64,000 nucleotides of DNA from Erinaceus europaeus (lineage: Eukaryota; Chordata; Mammalia; Eulipotyphla; Erinaceidae): NCBI RefSeq assembly GCF_950295315.1, contig NC_080176.1, positions 36,295,263 through 36,359,262 of the forward strand, given 5' to 3'. The notes below the pieces were generated by a model that was not told the origin of the DNA, searched no databases, and was given only the letters and a program-made list of their open reading frames with translations. Position numbers and translations under genes: made by a program. Shown here one piece after another: positions 1 through 11,739 of this stretch; position 1 is the first letter of the stretch; each line of letters starts with the position of its first letter.

Positions 1-64
1 ATTTCAACAAATAGTTTGAATTAGACAAGCCAAAGCTTAAGTTAGAATGCATATTTTTTAAGAT

Positions 65-200
65 CAACAAAATAGCTCACTTGGACACTGTTTCTGCTTT
101 GTCATGCATTGCTTGATCCAAAAAGAGTCCAGAGCTCACCACATTGGAGGAAGCTATCTCTCTCTCTCCCTCTGTCTCTCCTAAACAAGTTGACTTTGAG
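65..200 (+). repeat. SINE D
   Basis: ATAGCTCACTTGGACACTG head, CACCACATTGGAGGAAGC body and CT-rich tail. Confidence 0.6.
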
Positions 201-425
201 GGTGAAACCCTAATGACAACAACAACAAAGAATACACATTTTATTTTTTAGTCCAAGAGATAAAAGTTAAATCAATATAAGGGCTAATATTAGAAAATAT
301 TTTAATTTTCCTACATTTAAAAATTTGGAAACCCATAACTGAATTACTTCAAAAAGTTTTTGTTAAAACATACTGAGCACAATATAAGTGATTAAAATGC
401 TTAAATAAATCTGTAAAAGTTCAAT

Positions 426-735
426 TTTAGGGAGCCAAATGGTAGCTCACCTACCATTTGTAGAATTCATACATTACAGTTCAGGAATCTAGTTTCAAGC
501 ACTCAGTCCCCACCTGTAGAGAAGAAGCATCACAAGAAGTGCAGCAGTGCTGCAGGCATCTCTCCTCCTCCTCTTTTCATCTCCTCCTTCTCTCCCTCCC
601 TCTATTTTCTCCCTATCTCTTTCACCTTCTATCAAAAAAAGAAAAAGAAAAAAAAGGCCACCAGCAATCATGGCAATCATGGGTTCATGCAGGCACCATG
701 GTCTGGTGATAAACCTGGTGACAAAAACAAAAAAC
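426..735 (+). repeat. SINE B with the 3' module
   Basis: A diverged B body (CAGTCCCCACCTGTAG, AGCAGTGCTGCAGGC) is followed by an A-rich run and the CATGCAGGCACCATGG part of the module also seen on SINE A. Confidence 0.6.
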
Positions 736-764
736 AACAACAACAACAAAAAAACTTTTTTTTC

Positions 765-1080
765 CCTCCAGGGTTATTGCTGGGGCTTGGAGCCTGCACT
801 ATGAATCCACTGCTCCTGGAGGCCATTTTTTCCCCCATTTTGTTGCTGTTGTTGTCTTTATTGCTATTTTTGCCACTGATGTTGTTGTTGGATAGGACAG
901 AGAGAAATCGAAAGAGGAGGGGAGAAAGAGGAGAAAGTTAGACACTTGCAGACCTGCTTCACCACCTGTGAAGCGACCCCCCTGCAGGTGGGGAGCCAGG
1001 GGCCCCAAGCCTGGATCCTTATGCTGGTCTTGAGCTTTGCACCACCTGCGTTTAACCCGCTGCGCTACTGTCCCTCCCCC
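765..1080 (-). repeat. SINE A, long form
   Basis: It begins with the complement of the 3' module (CCAGGGTTATTGCTGGGGC to CTCCTGGAGGCC) and ends in the tRNA-like head at CTGCGCTACTGTCCC. Confidence 0.85.
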
Positions 1081-1173
1081 CCAAAAAACCCCACATTTTA
1101 ATGAATTTATATCTGCAGTAAGAAGCATGACACAAGTCATCTAAATTACACTTATTTCTGCCTACCATCTGAG

Positions 1174-1268
1174 CTTTTTTTTTTTTTTAAGATTTTATTT
1201 GTTTATTCATGAGATTGAACTCAGGACCACATGCTTGAGAATCCAGTATTTTCTCCTGGACCACTACC
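1174..1268 (-). repeat. SINE E, partial
   Basis: A T run, GATTGAACTCAGGACC and a truncated head; the middle of the element is missing. Confidence 0.6.
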
Positions 1269-1956
1269 ATCTGAGTTTTACAAAGGCATTTTGTATTTAT
1301 TATCTTATATGACATTAAAATATTTGCTCAAGGATTTCTCTATGTTTTAACAATTTCTCTTTCTACTAATAATTGAATTATTTCTTCAGAGTTCTCAATT
1401 CTTTTTTCTTTTTTATTTCCAAGAGACTTTCTTCCAAATTAATTATAATATTAAATTATACCGTATCCTTTTGCGGGTAAAAGATAGGGAGTGTGAGTTC
1501 AAGAATGTTTTGGGCATATGACAGAACAGCCTTTAACAGTTTTTTTTTAATACTAGCTTCACACTGATTAATCAAGTAGAAGATGAGTCAATAAAGTTCA
1601 CATCTAAGATATTTATGAGAGACATAACACTGGTCAGAAGGAGTTCAGAATAATATGACAAGATAATAATGAGCTTGTCTAACTAAAGTTGGGTCAGTAG
1701 TAGTACAACTTCCAGTATGAGAAGAAAGAACAAAAGATGGCACAGGACTTGATTTCAGTATAAAAGGATTCACAAACTAATCTTGAGCTCTTGTAATCAA
1801 CTTTAATTTTCTTGAAAGATGTTTCCTGCTGTACAGTAAAAACTTTATACTGACACTATAATAAGAATTTATTACTAATGGTCAGTAAGTTTCTTCTGTT
1901 AAATTGAAAAGATTGTATGTAGATAGTAGATATGAGGATAAAATCACTTCAATGAT

Positions 1957-2087
1957 GAAGGAGGTGGTGGTTCAGCAAGTAAAGTACTGGATTGTAATAG
2001 ACAGGTACCAAACTCAATCCCCAACACCTTATACATCATAGTTCCTCCTGCTCTGGTTGGTCTCTGTCTCATTCTCTCCCTCTCTCT

Positions 2088-2120
<33 letters not shown>
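1957..2120 (+). repeat. SINE E-like, ending in (CA)n
   Basis: GGAGGTGGTGGTTCAGCAAG head, CTCAATCCCC box, then CT-rich sequence and about 14 CA units (2092-2120). Confidence 0.55.
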
Positions 2121-2121
<1 letters not shown>

Positions 2122-2179
2122 CTTTAAAGAAAATAGCTTTAAAAATTATTTTGTATTTTAGCCTGACTATATACATTTT

Positions 2180-2362
2180 TTAAAAATATTTTAAAATTTA
2201 TTTTAACAGAAAGTTGAAAAAAAAAAAAAAGACAGAGTGGAAAAGAGACAACTACACACTGTTTCACCACTTGTAAAGCTTTCCACTTGCAGGTGGAACC
2301 AAGCTTGGGTCCTTGTGCACTGTAATGTATGCACTCAACCAGGGCATCACCACTTGGCCCCT
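2180..2362 (-). repeat. SINE B
   Basis: GTTTCACCACTTGTAAAGC, CTTGCAGGTGGAACC and the CAACCAGGGCATCACCAC head. Confidence 0.75.
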
Positions 2363-2666
2363 AATTATATAGTCTTAGTAAATCTGTTTTACTAAATAGA
2401 TTTATTAGATCAATAAGACAATTTAGTCTTATGTGACTACTGATTTAATTAGTATTAAAGCTGCATTTGTTTTCACAAATGTAGAGTAGATATTACTATA
2501 AACAGTTGAAAAGAAACAGGGAGTAATTTTTAAAAATATTTTTAAATGTTTATATGAAAATAATTTGGGTAGCTCAGGGATAATGAGCAAACTTGTTATG
2601 AGTAAAAACTTAACAAGGAAATATAAAAAGAAATACCCATCTTACTAAGGATATATATATATATAT

Positions 2667-2795
2667 AATTTTTTTTTTTTTTTTTTTTTACTGCTCAGCT
2701 CTGACTTATAGTGGTGCCGGGGGATTGAACCTAGGATTTTGGAGCCTCAGGCATGAGAGTCTGTTTGCCTAACTATTATGTTATCTACCCCCCAC
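2667..2795 (-). repeat. SINE C
   Basis: T20 run, TGCTCAGCTCTGACTTATAG and the complement of the tRNA-like head. A (TA)n tract precedes it. Confidence 0.8.
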
Positions 2796-3066
2796 CCACT
2801 TAAAATAATTTTTTATAATACTAGAAGCTACATATTATTGGCAGTGAAAATAAAACTAGGGTGACAATTTTTTAGTTACAAAGTTCTATCCTTAGCTAGT
2901 CTCTTTAATGTTCTTTGTCTATTATTTCTACAGCAATCTAGAAATGAAAAAACAAAACCCTTCCAAAAACAGTAATATTTTAAATCTAATGAGTTCCTGG
3001 AATGAATCTTGAGATATTAAGAAGTATAAATTGAAAAACACTGTGGCGTTCAGAGCAATATTCTCT

Positions 3067-3207
3067 TTTTAAAGATTTATTTTTTGTGAGAGGATGAGGG
3101 GGGGAAAAAAAAAGAGAGAACATTACTTAACTCTGGCATAAGGTAGTGCCATGTATTGAATCTGTAGCCTCAGACATGCGAGTTCTATAGCTGTCTCTTT
3201 GACCCCA
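3067..3207 (-). repeat. SINE E-like, diverged
   Basis: AAAGATTTATTTTTTGTGAG start and TAGCCTCAGACATGCGAG head region. Confidence 0.5.
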
Positions 3208-3217
3208 GAAAATTATT

Positions 3218-3368
3218 CTTTTTTTAAAAACAGAATTTATTTATTCATGAGAAAGACAGAAGAGAGAAAGAACCAGACATCACTCTGGTACATGTGCTGC
3301 CTCGGATTGAACTTGGGACCTCATGCTTGAGAATCCAATGCTTTATCGACTGCACCACCTACAGGACA
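3218..3368 (-). repeat. SINE E
   Basis: ACCAGACATCACTCTGGTAC, TTGAACTTGGGACC and ATGCTTTATCGACTGCACC. Confidence 0.8.
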
Positions 3369-3995
3369 ACAGAAAAATATTCTTGAACATAGCACAACAT
3401 TATAGAGAATATTATAATAAGTCTTCTACAAAATATTTATATTTTAAGACACTGAGGTCTAACTTTGAAGGTAGAAAGTAAATAAATTGTGAGTAGATAA
3501 AGTATGGTCGGAGACATCAAAATTATCTACTTTATACTGTGATCAATATTACCATGTTATAAATACAGAATGATAAATATCCTCTATGTCACATTTAGTG
3601 AGTTATTTTATTAAATTCAGCTCTAGACACTTTCAAAGCAATTGCTAGACAAAACTGAAAACAAATATATGTTGCTCAGAAACAAATATACTGCTTTTTT
3701 TCCCCTAACAATAATGTGGAACTAAAGTATGGAAGCTGGCCAGATGTTTTCATTGGACCTGAAACATTGGAACTTGACCACAGGCCATTCAGCAAGAAAA
3801 GTTGTAGTTCATTCTGGCACAACAATGTCACAGCCTCTTTTCCACATTTTTCCTTGTTAAGATGTGAATGTTTACTTCTTTGAGATGAGTGGCATGTTTT
3901 CCTAGTTTTACCAGTAAGTGTAAATGAAACATATCTAGCATCAGTTAAATTCTCAGTATTTCTTTGGTACCATAACAAACCACATTAATCTTTAG

Positions 3996-4210
3996 GGGCC
4001 AGGTGGTGGCGCACCTGGTTGAGCTGAGCGCACATGTTAACAATGTGCGAGGACCCAGGTTTGAGCCCCCCACCCCAGGCAGGGGGAATGCTTTGCAAGT
4101 GATGAAGCAGTGTTGCAGGTGTCTCTCTGCCTCTCCTTCTCTATCACCCCCTTCCACCTCAATTTATGCCTGTCTCTATCCAGTAAATAAAAGATATTGA
4201 AAAATGTATT
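3996..4210 (+). repeat. SINE B
   Basis: GGGGCCAGGTGGTGGCGCAC head, AGCAGTGTTGCAGGTGTC and a TCTATCCAGTAAATAAA tail. Confidence 0.88.
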
Positions 4211-4317
4211 TAAAAAATATTAATCTTTAAATTTTAAGGGAAGATGACCAAAGGGCTCTGATCTCCAATTCCGTCAGGACCCCAAGAGAGATATGGAAAG
4301 AGAAGACATTCAAAAGT

Positions 4318-4480
4318 AATAATAGGTGTAGGTGTGATTTAGAAAGGAAGAGAAGGTAGGACCATAGGAAAAAATGGGCAAATATATATAAATATAAAAA
4401 CCCCCTATAGGTCCTCCTCTGCTGTCATGTTCCATGACCACCCCCCCCCCAGAGTCTTTTACTTTGATGTCACACACACA
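4318..4480 (-). mobile_element. L1 3'-end fragment
   Basis: GGTCCTCCTCTGCTGTCATGTTCCATGACC and AGAGTCTTTTACTTTG, read as separate motifs, are the 3'-UTR landmarks shared with the other L1 ends in this window. It runs into a (CA)n tract. Confidence 0.65.
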
Positions 4481-4496
4481 CACACACACACACACA
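4470..4496 (+). repeat. (CA)n microsatellite
   Basis: About twelve CA units follow the L1 3' fragment. Confidence 0.95.
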
Positions 4497-5490
4497 ATAT
4501 TATCCAGGAAAAGTGCCTTCTCCTATGGGCAAGTGGGACTTGATTCCTGTTCCTACTTAGAAACGAGGAAGTTGCCCTGGAATTGCCTGCCAGCAGATGC
4601 AAGGAAGGAGCATATATATATCTATTAGTTGTAACTTCTATCAGTTAAGCACTGCCTCACAGATTAATTTCCTCACAATTTCAGATTGTGCTACTACTTC
4701 TAAACGATTCAAGGAAGCCCCTTTGTAGAAAGTCAGCTGATAGCCTGATTTTACCTGTATGTATCTATTTACCACTTGAGCAGACAGGACTGAGGAGCTA
4801 CCCAGTGCACCACTATTATTGGATGAATCATGATCAGCTGTTTTTTCCTTAATTTATCCATATAATTTTAACTAGTATACTATACAGCTAAAATTATCTG
4901 TAAAAAAAAAAAAAAACAGTATGCCAATTTTAAATGTAAAGTGAGGAACTTTAGTTTACTTTCATCTGATTTACTTCATGCATTCCCATAAAACCTGAGA
5001 TGCTCTCAAACCTGCTCTTCTGTGAAAAGTATTTTCTAATAAAGTATATTTCATTTCCTGAATTTCACTGCCAATTTTTAAAGGGTTCAGTAGAAGGAAA
5101 ATTAGAAATCTTTATGTCTAGTACTGATCCAAATACTTTATTAACATGGCAAAATTACAATAGAAATAGATTGACTAGGTTAAACTGCTAAGTAACAGTT
5201 TTGTTATAGTGAGACACAGAATTTGGAATAGTATAAGTTTGCCTTCTTGGACCATATCCAAGAGAGTTTGGTTACAAGAACTAATTAATTAAAACCTATA
5301 ATGTAATCCTGGAACATAGTTCTGAAGAATACAATATATGGAGGCTCTAGCAAAGGCAATTAAAAACAGAAAACAATAATCAGTTATGTGCTTTAATTAA
5401 GTAAATGCCATATTTATTTTCATAGCAGTAGGTGCCTAATTTAGAAAAACTGAGGAAGGAATCAGTGTAAATTTAAAAAATATGTATCTA

Positions 5491-5612
5491 AGAGTCTGGT
5501 GGAAAAGAATTTCATGTCTGAGGCCCAAAGTCCTAAATTCAGTCTAGGCACCATCATAAACCAAAGCTGAGCAGTGCTCCCTTAAATAATAATAATAACA
5601 ATAATAATAATG
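5491..5612 (+). repeat. SINE C
   Basis: AGGCACCATCATAAACC and AGCTGAGCAGTGCTCC, followed by an AAT-repeat tail. Confidence 0.65.
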
Positions 5613-6237
5613 TCTCTGGGTCAGGAAAGTGGCTGGGTAGTAGGGTGAGAACCATGCATACGTGAGGCTCTGTCCATCCACAGTGCTCTGTGAGAGACCA
5701 AGAAAGACAAAACAAGTGGGACAGTGGAGTGGTGCCTTGGTGACTAACCCTCTCTCTCACAGATAAAGAATAATGACAAGTGATTTTTATTTTATAATAA
5801 AAATAATAAATTCTATTATTTTATATTAATAACTATCATTATTATTATTTTACTGCTAAGTGCATGTGAGAAAGCATGGTGTTCAATTCCTGTCACTGTA
5901 TTAAAACAGTCTCATTAAAAGCAGTCATCTTTTGAATTAATTTGAATTATATTAAGGTATAATTCAAATTAAGTATCTTTTTTTTTAAGTATCTCTCTTA
6001 GTGGTACCTACAATAACTTATTAAGGATGAATTAGAGAAACTGGACTAAAATGGCATTGCAAATATGAAAATGTTGGGTCATATGTTACTGAACCAAGCC
6101 ATGCATTTTCTAAAGGAAGTGACAGATAAAAGCAGGTCTTTACCAAAACCATTGAGATCACAATTAACTTGGTACCAAGACTCCCTTCCTTAGATTTAAA
6201 GCTGTGTATATGAGAAATATTCATTAAATAAATGACT

Positions 6238-6492
6238 TCTTTTTTTGGGGGGAGGGATTAGTGGTTTACAGGATACAGTAAAATACAATAGTCTGCACAT
6301 GTGTAACATTTCCACATAACAATACAACCCCCACTAGGTCCTCCTCTGCCATCATGTTCCAGGACCTAAACCCTCCACCCACCCCCAAGTCTTTCACTTT
6401 GTTTTAATACACCAACTCCAGTCCAAGTTCTGCTTAGTGTTTTCCCTTCTGATCTTGTTTTTCAGCTTCTGTCTATGAGTGAGATAATAAAT
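6238..6492 (-). mobile_element. L1 3'-end fragment
   Basis: It begins with a T run, then GGTTTACAGGATACAGTAAA, the CCCCCACTAGGTCCTCC block, and the end of the ORF2-proximal region (CTGATCTTGTTTTTCAGC). Confidence 0.8.
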
Positions 6493-6600
6493 AAATGATT
6501 TCTTACAACCACTAATTCTACAATGCATAAATTAGTTTCTCTTTCCATACAATTTTGTAGTTGGACTTGATTGCGAAAGAAGAGATTTAGTCATGCCAGT

Positions 6601-6739
6601 CCTTTTAAAGATTTACTTGTATTTTAATGAAGAGGGGAAAATCAGGAGATGATTCTGGCATATGTGATAGCAGATGCACTTGCAAGTCTCTACATGCAAG
6701 TCCTGTGCTCTGCCACTGAACTCCATCTCCATAGCCCTC
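6601..6739 (-). repeat. SINE E-like, diverged
   Basis: AAAGATTTACTTGTATTTTA start, GATGATTCTGGCATATGTG and a weak head. Confidence 0.5.
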
Positions 6740-6990
6740 TATTTCAATTTAAATATCCTAAATAGTCCACAAAAACAAACTGTAATCCAGAGTGTGAAAT
6801 GAATTAAAACAAATTAATTTTAATATATATTTCTAACACATCGAGAGTAGTTAAATTCTAGGGTTCTTATAAATACCAGTGTTAAGATACACAACCAAGT
6901 GATAGTAACCTAGCAAAATTTCTATGCATCATAAGCCTAAGGGCATGAAACATTCCAAAAGGGAGCCAGTATACCATAAATAAAAGGCCT

Positions 6991-7275
6991 GGGGAGTCAG
7001 GCAGTAGCGCAGTGGGTTAAGCACACGTGGCGCTAAGTGCAAGGACTGGCGTAAGGATCCCAGTTCAAGCCCCCAGCTTCCCACCTGCGGGGGGGGGGGG
7101 GGTCGCTTCACAGGCGGTGAAGCAGGTGTGCAGGTGTCTGTTTTTCTCTCCCCATCTCCCTTCCTCTCTCCACTTCTCTCTGTCCTATCCAACAATGATG
7201 ACATCAATAACAACAACAATAATAACTACAACAATAAAGCAAGGGCAACAAAAGGGAATAAGTATTTTTTTTTTA
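6991..7275 (+). repeat. SINE A
   Basis: GGGAGTCAGGCAGTAGCGCA head, a G14 run (7089-7102) where other copies have a shorter G stretch, and an AAC/AAT tail. Confidence 0.9.
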
Positions 7276-8319
7276 AGGCCTGGAAGAAAAGGGCCGCCTC
7301 TTCCCATTAGTGATAAATCACTTTCCAATAACAGGTGACTAACATGTTCAGTCAGTCAACCATCCTTCAGACCTAAGCAGCTAAGCAAGTACACAACATG
7401 CTATATACTTATAGGAGTATTTTTATTGAATTTAAAGAGCTAGTTCTTAAATTGGACAAATTATATACATTGTAAAATTTGGCCCATTGCTGATGTGAAA
7501 CAAAGTGGTTAAGTGAATGACATTTAAAAGCACAAAAAGTACTTTAATAGTTTATAGGAAAATGAAGACTTCATTAGTCTAACAGAGTCATAGTGAAAAT
7601 CAAAATAAATACAGATTTTTTTTTAATCTAAGTCAGAAGTTGGCCAGACTATATGAGGCTAATTTTTCTAATTAGAAAACTATGTATAATCTTTCACATC
7701 CATTATAAAAATTTTAATAATTGCCTAGTATTGTCACCCTCCACGAATGTTAAGTATATCTGTTAACAGCAATTATAAAACTGCTCAGCCAAACTGCAAT
7801 CTTGGCTCCATCTACTAAAATTAAAAATAAAACATTTTGCCACTTGGAGTAAAATAACTAATTGATGTATATACTCTTACTCCCAAACATCATTTACTAA
7901 TTACAGTCAACAGCCATTAAAAATGAATCAAGCATTCATTTGACATAAATGTGAACAGCATAATTTTCTCTTCTTCTCCCTCTTATCTTGCAAATGGCCT
8001 TATGGCCTTCTATTGTGTTTTTAAATAGTTCTGAGTCAAGGTATGCATCTCACCTCTACTAATACTGTGTGTTCATGTGAGAGATGCTGATAGTATTATG
8101 TGAGTAAGCACTTCCTTTAGTCACTTTTAAATGGTTTTCCTGGGTGCTGGCCCTCAATGCTGATTGGGTGGCACAACCAGTGGAACTGAGATGGGACATG
8201 TCTGACATAGATGGCAGGAATGGGCTTAGACTAGGAAACAGATATCCACATCTTACCACTCCAGTTTTGATTCTTTGGGTAAATCACATCAATCCAGTGT
8301 TCACTGAGTATACTAGGCT

Positions 8320-8552
8320 TGTACTGTCCAATGTAGAAGCCACCAGTCAATTCTGACTTTGAACACTGGGACTGCGACTACTCTGATTTGAGATGTGCTG
8401 TAAAGGTAAAATACACATAACCTTTTGAATAGTTAGTACAAAGAAAAAGAATGCAAACAGTCTCATAAATAAATTGTCATATTGATTACATATCAAAATA
8501 TCTTAAGTTTAGTTAAATAAAAGATATTATTAGTTTCACTTATTTTTGTCTA
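8320..8552 (+). mobile_element. MER5A-like hAT-Charlie fossil
   Basis: It starts with CTGTCCAATGTAGAAGCCAC. It carries the TTTGAGATGTGCTGTAA and AAATACACA segments and the ATTGATTACAT block, in the order known for MER5A. It is an old, non-autonomous mammalian DNA transposon. Confidence 0.75.
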
Positions 8553-8624
8553 GACTTGTGTAGGAAACAGTAACTTCATAAGTCTACTATTTCCTGCACA
8601 AGTCTACTATTTCCAGCAAAGTTC

Positions 8625-8812
8625 TATTTTTCAGATAGGATGAGAGACAGATTGGGGAGAGCATAGCAAAAAGGGACACCAGACCACTGTTCCACCACTG
8701 ATGAGGCCTTCCTAAGGTAAGGTGCTCTTGTGTGGTACCAGGGTTTCAAACAGGAGTTTTCGCACTTGGTAGAGTGTGAAATCTACTGAGTGAGCTATCT
8801 CAGGGCCTCTCA
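8625..8812 (-). repeat. SINE D-like
   Basis: GGTACCAGGGTTTCAAAC and the complement of an AGATAGCTCACTCAGTAGA head. Confidence 0.55.
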
Positions 8813-8854
8813 TCTTTCTTCTTTAAAAAATTTAGTTAGAAAAAATAAAAGACG

Positions 8855-9115
8855 GAGTCGGGCAGTGGTGCAGCGGGTTAAGTGCACGTGGCGCAAAGCG
8901 CAAGGGCCAGCATAAAGATCCCAGCTCAAGCCCCCAGCTCCCCACCTGCAGGGGAGTCACTTCACAGGCGTTGAAGCAGGTCTGCAGGTGTCTTTCTCTA
9001 CCCCTCTCTGTCTTCCCCTCCTCTCTTTCTCTCTGTCCTATCCAACAACAATGACATCAATAACCACAACAATGTTAAACAACAAGGGCAACAAAAGGGA
9101 AAATAAATTTTAAAA
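8855..9115 (+). repeat. SINE A
   Basis: GGAGTCGGGCAGTGGTGCAG head, CCCCACCTGCAGGGGAGTC and an ACAACAATGTTAAACAAC tail. Confidence 0.9.
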
Positions 9116-9385
9116 AAAATTAAAAAGGATAAATAATTTTATTAAAAAATAGTTACCAGAAATTTTTTAAAATTACATGTGTTCCATTCAACTTCTATAA
9201 AAGGGGGAGGTAAAAAATTATACATGTAACTCTGTCAGATAGCACCAGACTCTACAACCCTGGTAAAAACAAGGGTACAAAGAAGAAAGCAGTCTCTGCT
9301 GTCAAAGAATTTACAGCCTCATTGAGAGAGGTTAAAAATAAAGATAATTGCAATATAAAGTCATTAAATACAATGATAAAGGTGT

Positions 9386-9520
9386 GTAGGGCTGGGGAGA
9401 CAGCATAGTGGTTATGCAAAATGGTTCTCATGCCTGAGGCTCTGAGCTCTCTGATCTACCTCCCAGAGAGCTGTAAACCAGAGCTGAGTGCTCTGGTTAA
9501 TAATAATAATAACAATAAAG
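9386..9520 (+). repeat. SINE C
   Basis: GGCTGGGGAGACAGCATAG head, CCAGAGCTGAGTGCTCTGG and an AAT tail. Confidence 0.8.
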
Positions 9521-9640
9521 CTAAATGAAAAAATATGTGTAAACAGTATGATAGATGAGGTGGTGGTAAGTGGAAGGAGTAGGATGAAGGTTAATCTCTT
9601 GGAAGTAGCACTGACCTTCAAGGCTAGTTAGAGGTTGAGG

Positions 9641-9730
9641 TTAGGGTTAGGGTTAGGGTTAGGGTTAGGGTTAGGGTTAGGGTTAGGGTTAGGGTTAGGG
9701 TTAGGGTTAGGGTTAGGGTTAGGGTTAGGG
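9641..9730 (+). repeat. Interstitial telomeric repeat (TTAGGG)15
   Basis: There are fifteen perfect TTAGGG units in a row, preceded by one imperfect TTGAGG unit. They sit between unique sequences about 1.4 kb before the CpG island. The G-rich strand reads toward RBBP8. Confidence 0.98.
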
Positions 9731-10109
9731 TGGAGATGATTTCCAGACATCTGCATGGGCCAAAATAACAGGGCACTGGCTTCTGGCCTCATCTCCTTTC
9801 TGCATGGAGTATCCTGATGCCTGATGAGTGTCGTCATGGTGATGCACTGGCTCTCTTTTTCCTCTTCTTCTTCTTTCATGGAGATCTTATCAGTAATGTA
9901 TTATTAGGAGGGCTGGCCTAGCCCAAGGCTGTTTTCAGAGGTGACTTTAGTGAGATGCAGTGACTGTCTGTCCTGACTCAAGGGGATCTGGATTTTTAGT
10001 CTAAGGTGAGGGAAGACTCTGGAGTGCCATGTTCTCAGATTTGTTTGTTGTCGTTGCTGACTCATTTATTTAGATGGAGGTCGAGACCCAAGTCAGCTCA
10101 GCAGCTGGT

Positions 10110-10262
10110 GCTTTATTGAGCACATACTGCGGCTCTGGACACTGTGTAAGGGTTGGCCCACCCTGTGAGGTTGGTGCTCTTAGTGTCCCTCACTTTATAG
10201 GCAGGACAGGTGGCACCAAGAGGTCTGAACCCACAGCCAATTTACTCAGAAAGGATCCAGGC
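10110..10262 (-). repeat. Possible MIR SINE fossil
   Basis: TTTATTGAGCACATACTG with a later AAGAGGTCTGAACCCACAG resembles the MIR reverse complement. The middle is weak. Confidence 0.5.
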
Positions 10263-10920
10263 AGGTTCCCACATGCCGAGCTGCAGCCCCTGCTTTACTT
10301 ACGATTCTGCCCCGTGAGAGAGTGCAGTGCACTACATGGAGTCACAAGTCCGATCCCTGATATCATAAATAAGTAAATTCCCCTTCCTTATGAATAAATC
10401 TTAAAACAAGTAAAAAAAAAAAAAAGTAAGTACCATTTTCCAGCAGAATGTGTGAACGAAGTCAATGCATAATTCGAGAATGGGTAGCTGTAACTTTTTT
10501 CTAAACACCAACAAAGATAAAGACCTTGGATGGAACTGGTGGACATGGATCTCAGACAAGCAGAAGACTAAGCAGGAGGTGATGGTAGCTCGGAAGATGA
10601 CAGCAGTAATGGGAAGAATGGAACAGATTTTTTTAAAGATAGGTTTTTTTTTTTTTTTTTTTTTTGCTAGATTTTTCTTTTGCTGGATAAATTCTTTGCG
10701 AGATGAAATCTTTGCAGGATAGATCTGACAGGTCGGAGGCGGTGGTGTTGGGAGCTGGCTCCCAGATACAGAGCTCATCCTTGGCCCATGGGAGCGCCTG
10801 GTTCCAGCCTCTGTGCACCACGTGGCACCTGCAAAGCAAGTTACTGTCGCTCCTCTGACCATCTGTCCTTCTCTCCCGGGAGTCGTGAAGTGATGTAGGC
10901 ACAGGGATGGGAAAATAAAT

Positions 10921-11085
10921 CTTGTTGGGTCCGGGCGGTGCTGCCCCCGGTTAAGCGCACATGTCACCAAGCACAAGGACCAGGTTCGAGTCCCTGCTCC
11001 TCACCTGGAGAATCAGGTCTGCAGGTGCCTTTCCTTCTGTCCTCTCTCAATCTCTGTCTGTCCTACCAAATTAAATGACTCCTGT
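10921..11085 (+). repeat. SINE A/B, short
   Basis: GGTCCGGGCGGTGCTGCC head and GGTTCGAGTCCCTGCTCC box. It ends at the CpG-island edge. Confidence 0.75.
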
Positions 11086-11501
11086 TAGGGGCTGGACGCG
11101 GGTGTGGTGGAGGGAGCATGGGGCCGGTCTCAGGTCCCAGTGGCCCACATGCAGGGCAGGTGGAGCGCGAAGTGGGGGAGCATAGGGCCGGGCTTGGGAC
11201 CGAGGCCCGGTTATCTCTGCATCTCTCTGGCGGTTCCAGCCCCGATGGTGCTCCACTGCATGGCGTCGCAGGCCGCGTCCCCAAGCCCCGCAGCGGTCCT
11301 CGTGCTGGGGCCGGCGTTGTCAGACACGGGTCAGGAGAAAAAGCCAGGAAACAGGAAAGGCAGCGCCAGCCTGGGCCCGGATCGCAGACTGGCGGGCGCG
11401 GGAGCAGCTGGTCCCTCCCGGGCGCTGGGTACTTTGCACGCTTCCGGTCCCCACAAGCTCCTGCACAGTCCCGCAGGCACTGGCCGCCTCCGCAGAAAGC
11501 T

Positions 11502-11646
11502 TGACGTCAGAGAACTCCCGCGTGACGTCACGCGGACTCCCGGGGTGAGAAAGGCCTGAGGTCAGGGAACTCTCCTCTCGCGTTACGTCCCGCGGACTCC
11601 AGGGGTCAGAAGGGCCTGAGATAGCAGGAACTCCCTCGTGACGTCA
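11502..11646 (+). promoter_or_regulatory. Cluster of CRE/ATF-type sites in three tandem modules
   Basis: Perfect TGACGTCA palindromes occur at 11502, 11523 and 11639, with a degenerate TTACGTCC at 11583. The last three sit inside repeated modules starting near 11512, 11567 and 11628. Each module reads roughly GAACTC, then the site, then CGCGGACTCC and, in the first two, a GGCCTGAG tail. Full palindromic CREs in CpG islands typically bind CREB/ATF factors; binding here is inferred. Confidence 0.7.
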
Positions 11647-11670
11647 CGCGGACTCCGGGGAGGGGCGAAG

Positions 11671-11720
11671 CGGGGCGGGGAGAGGCGAAGCGGAGCGGAG
11701 CGGGGCTCCGCGGGGCGGGG
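11671..11720 (+). promoter_or_regulatory. GC boxes (Sp1/KLF type)
   Basis: CGGGGCGGGG occurs at 11671-11680 and 11711-11720 within a purine-rich G+C block. This is the usual core-promoter arrangement of a TATA-less CpG-island gene, so the transcription start probably lies shortly downstream. Confidence 0.6.
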
Positions 11721-11739
11721 CTCCGTGTCTGGCCGGCTG

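Larger units (their letters stand above)
1..11085. other. Upstream intergenic region
   Basis: No protein-coding exon is recognised on either strand. Besides the repeats listed, the segments 240-425, 1270-1950, 2365-2650, 2800-3065, 3370-3995, 4500-5490, 5620-6235, 6740-6990, 7276-8319, 9116-9385, 9735-10105 and 10265-10920 look unique and hold no identified feature. The open frame of 191 codons at 10401-10976 (minus) runs through a poly-Lys tract and SINE sequence and looks fortuitous. Confidence 0.7.

Noticed and set aside
9628..9879. Asn-Pro repeat protein on the minus strand
   Set aside because: It is the translation of the telomeric hexamer tract and not a protein.
10401..10976. Open frame of 191 codons on the minus strand
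   Set aside because: It crosses a poly-Lys tract made by a T run and enters SINE sequence. It has no recognisable domain and no promoter or splice context.
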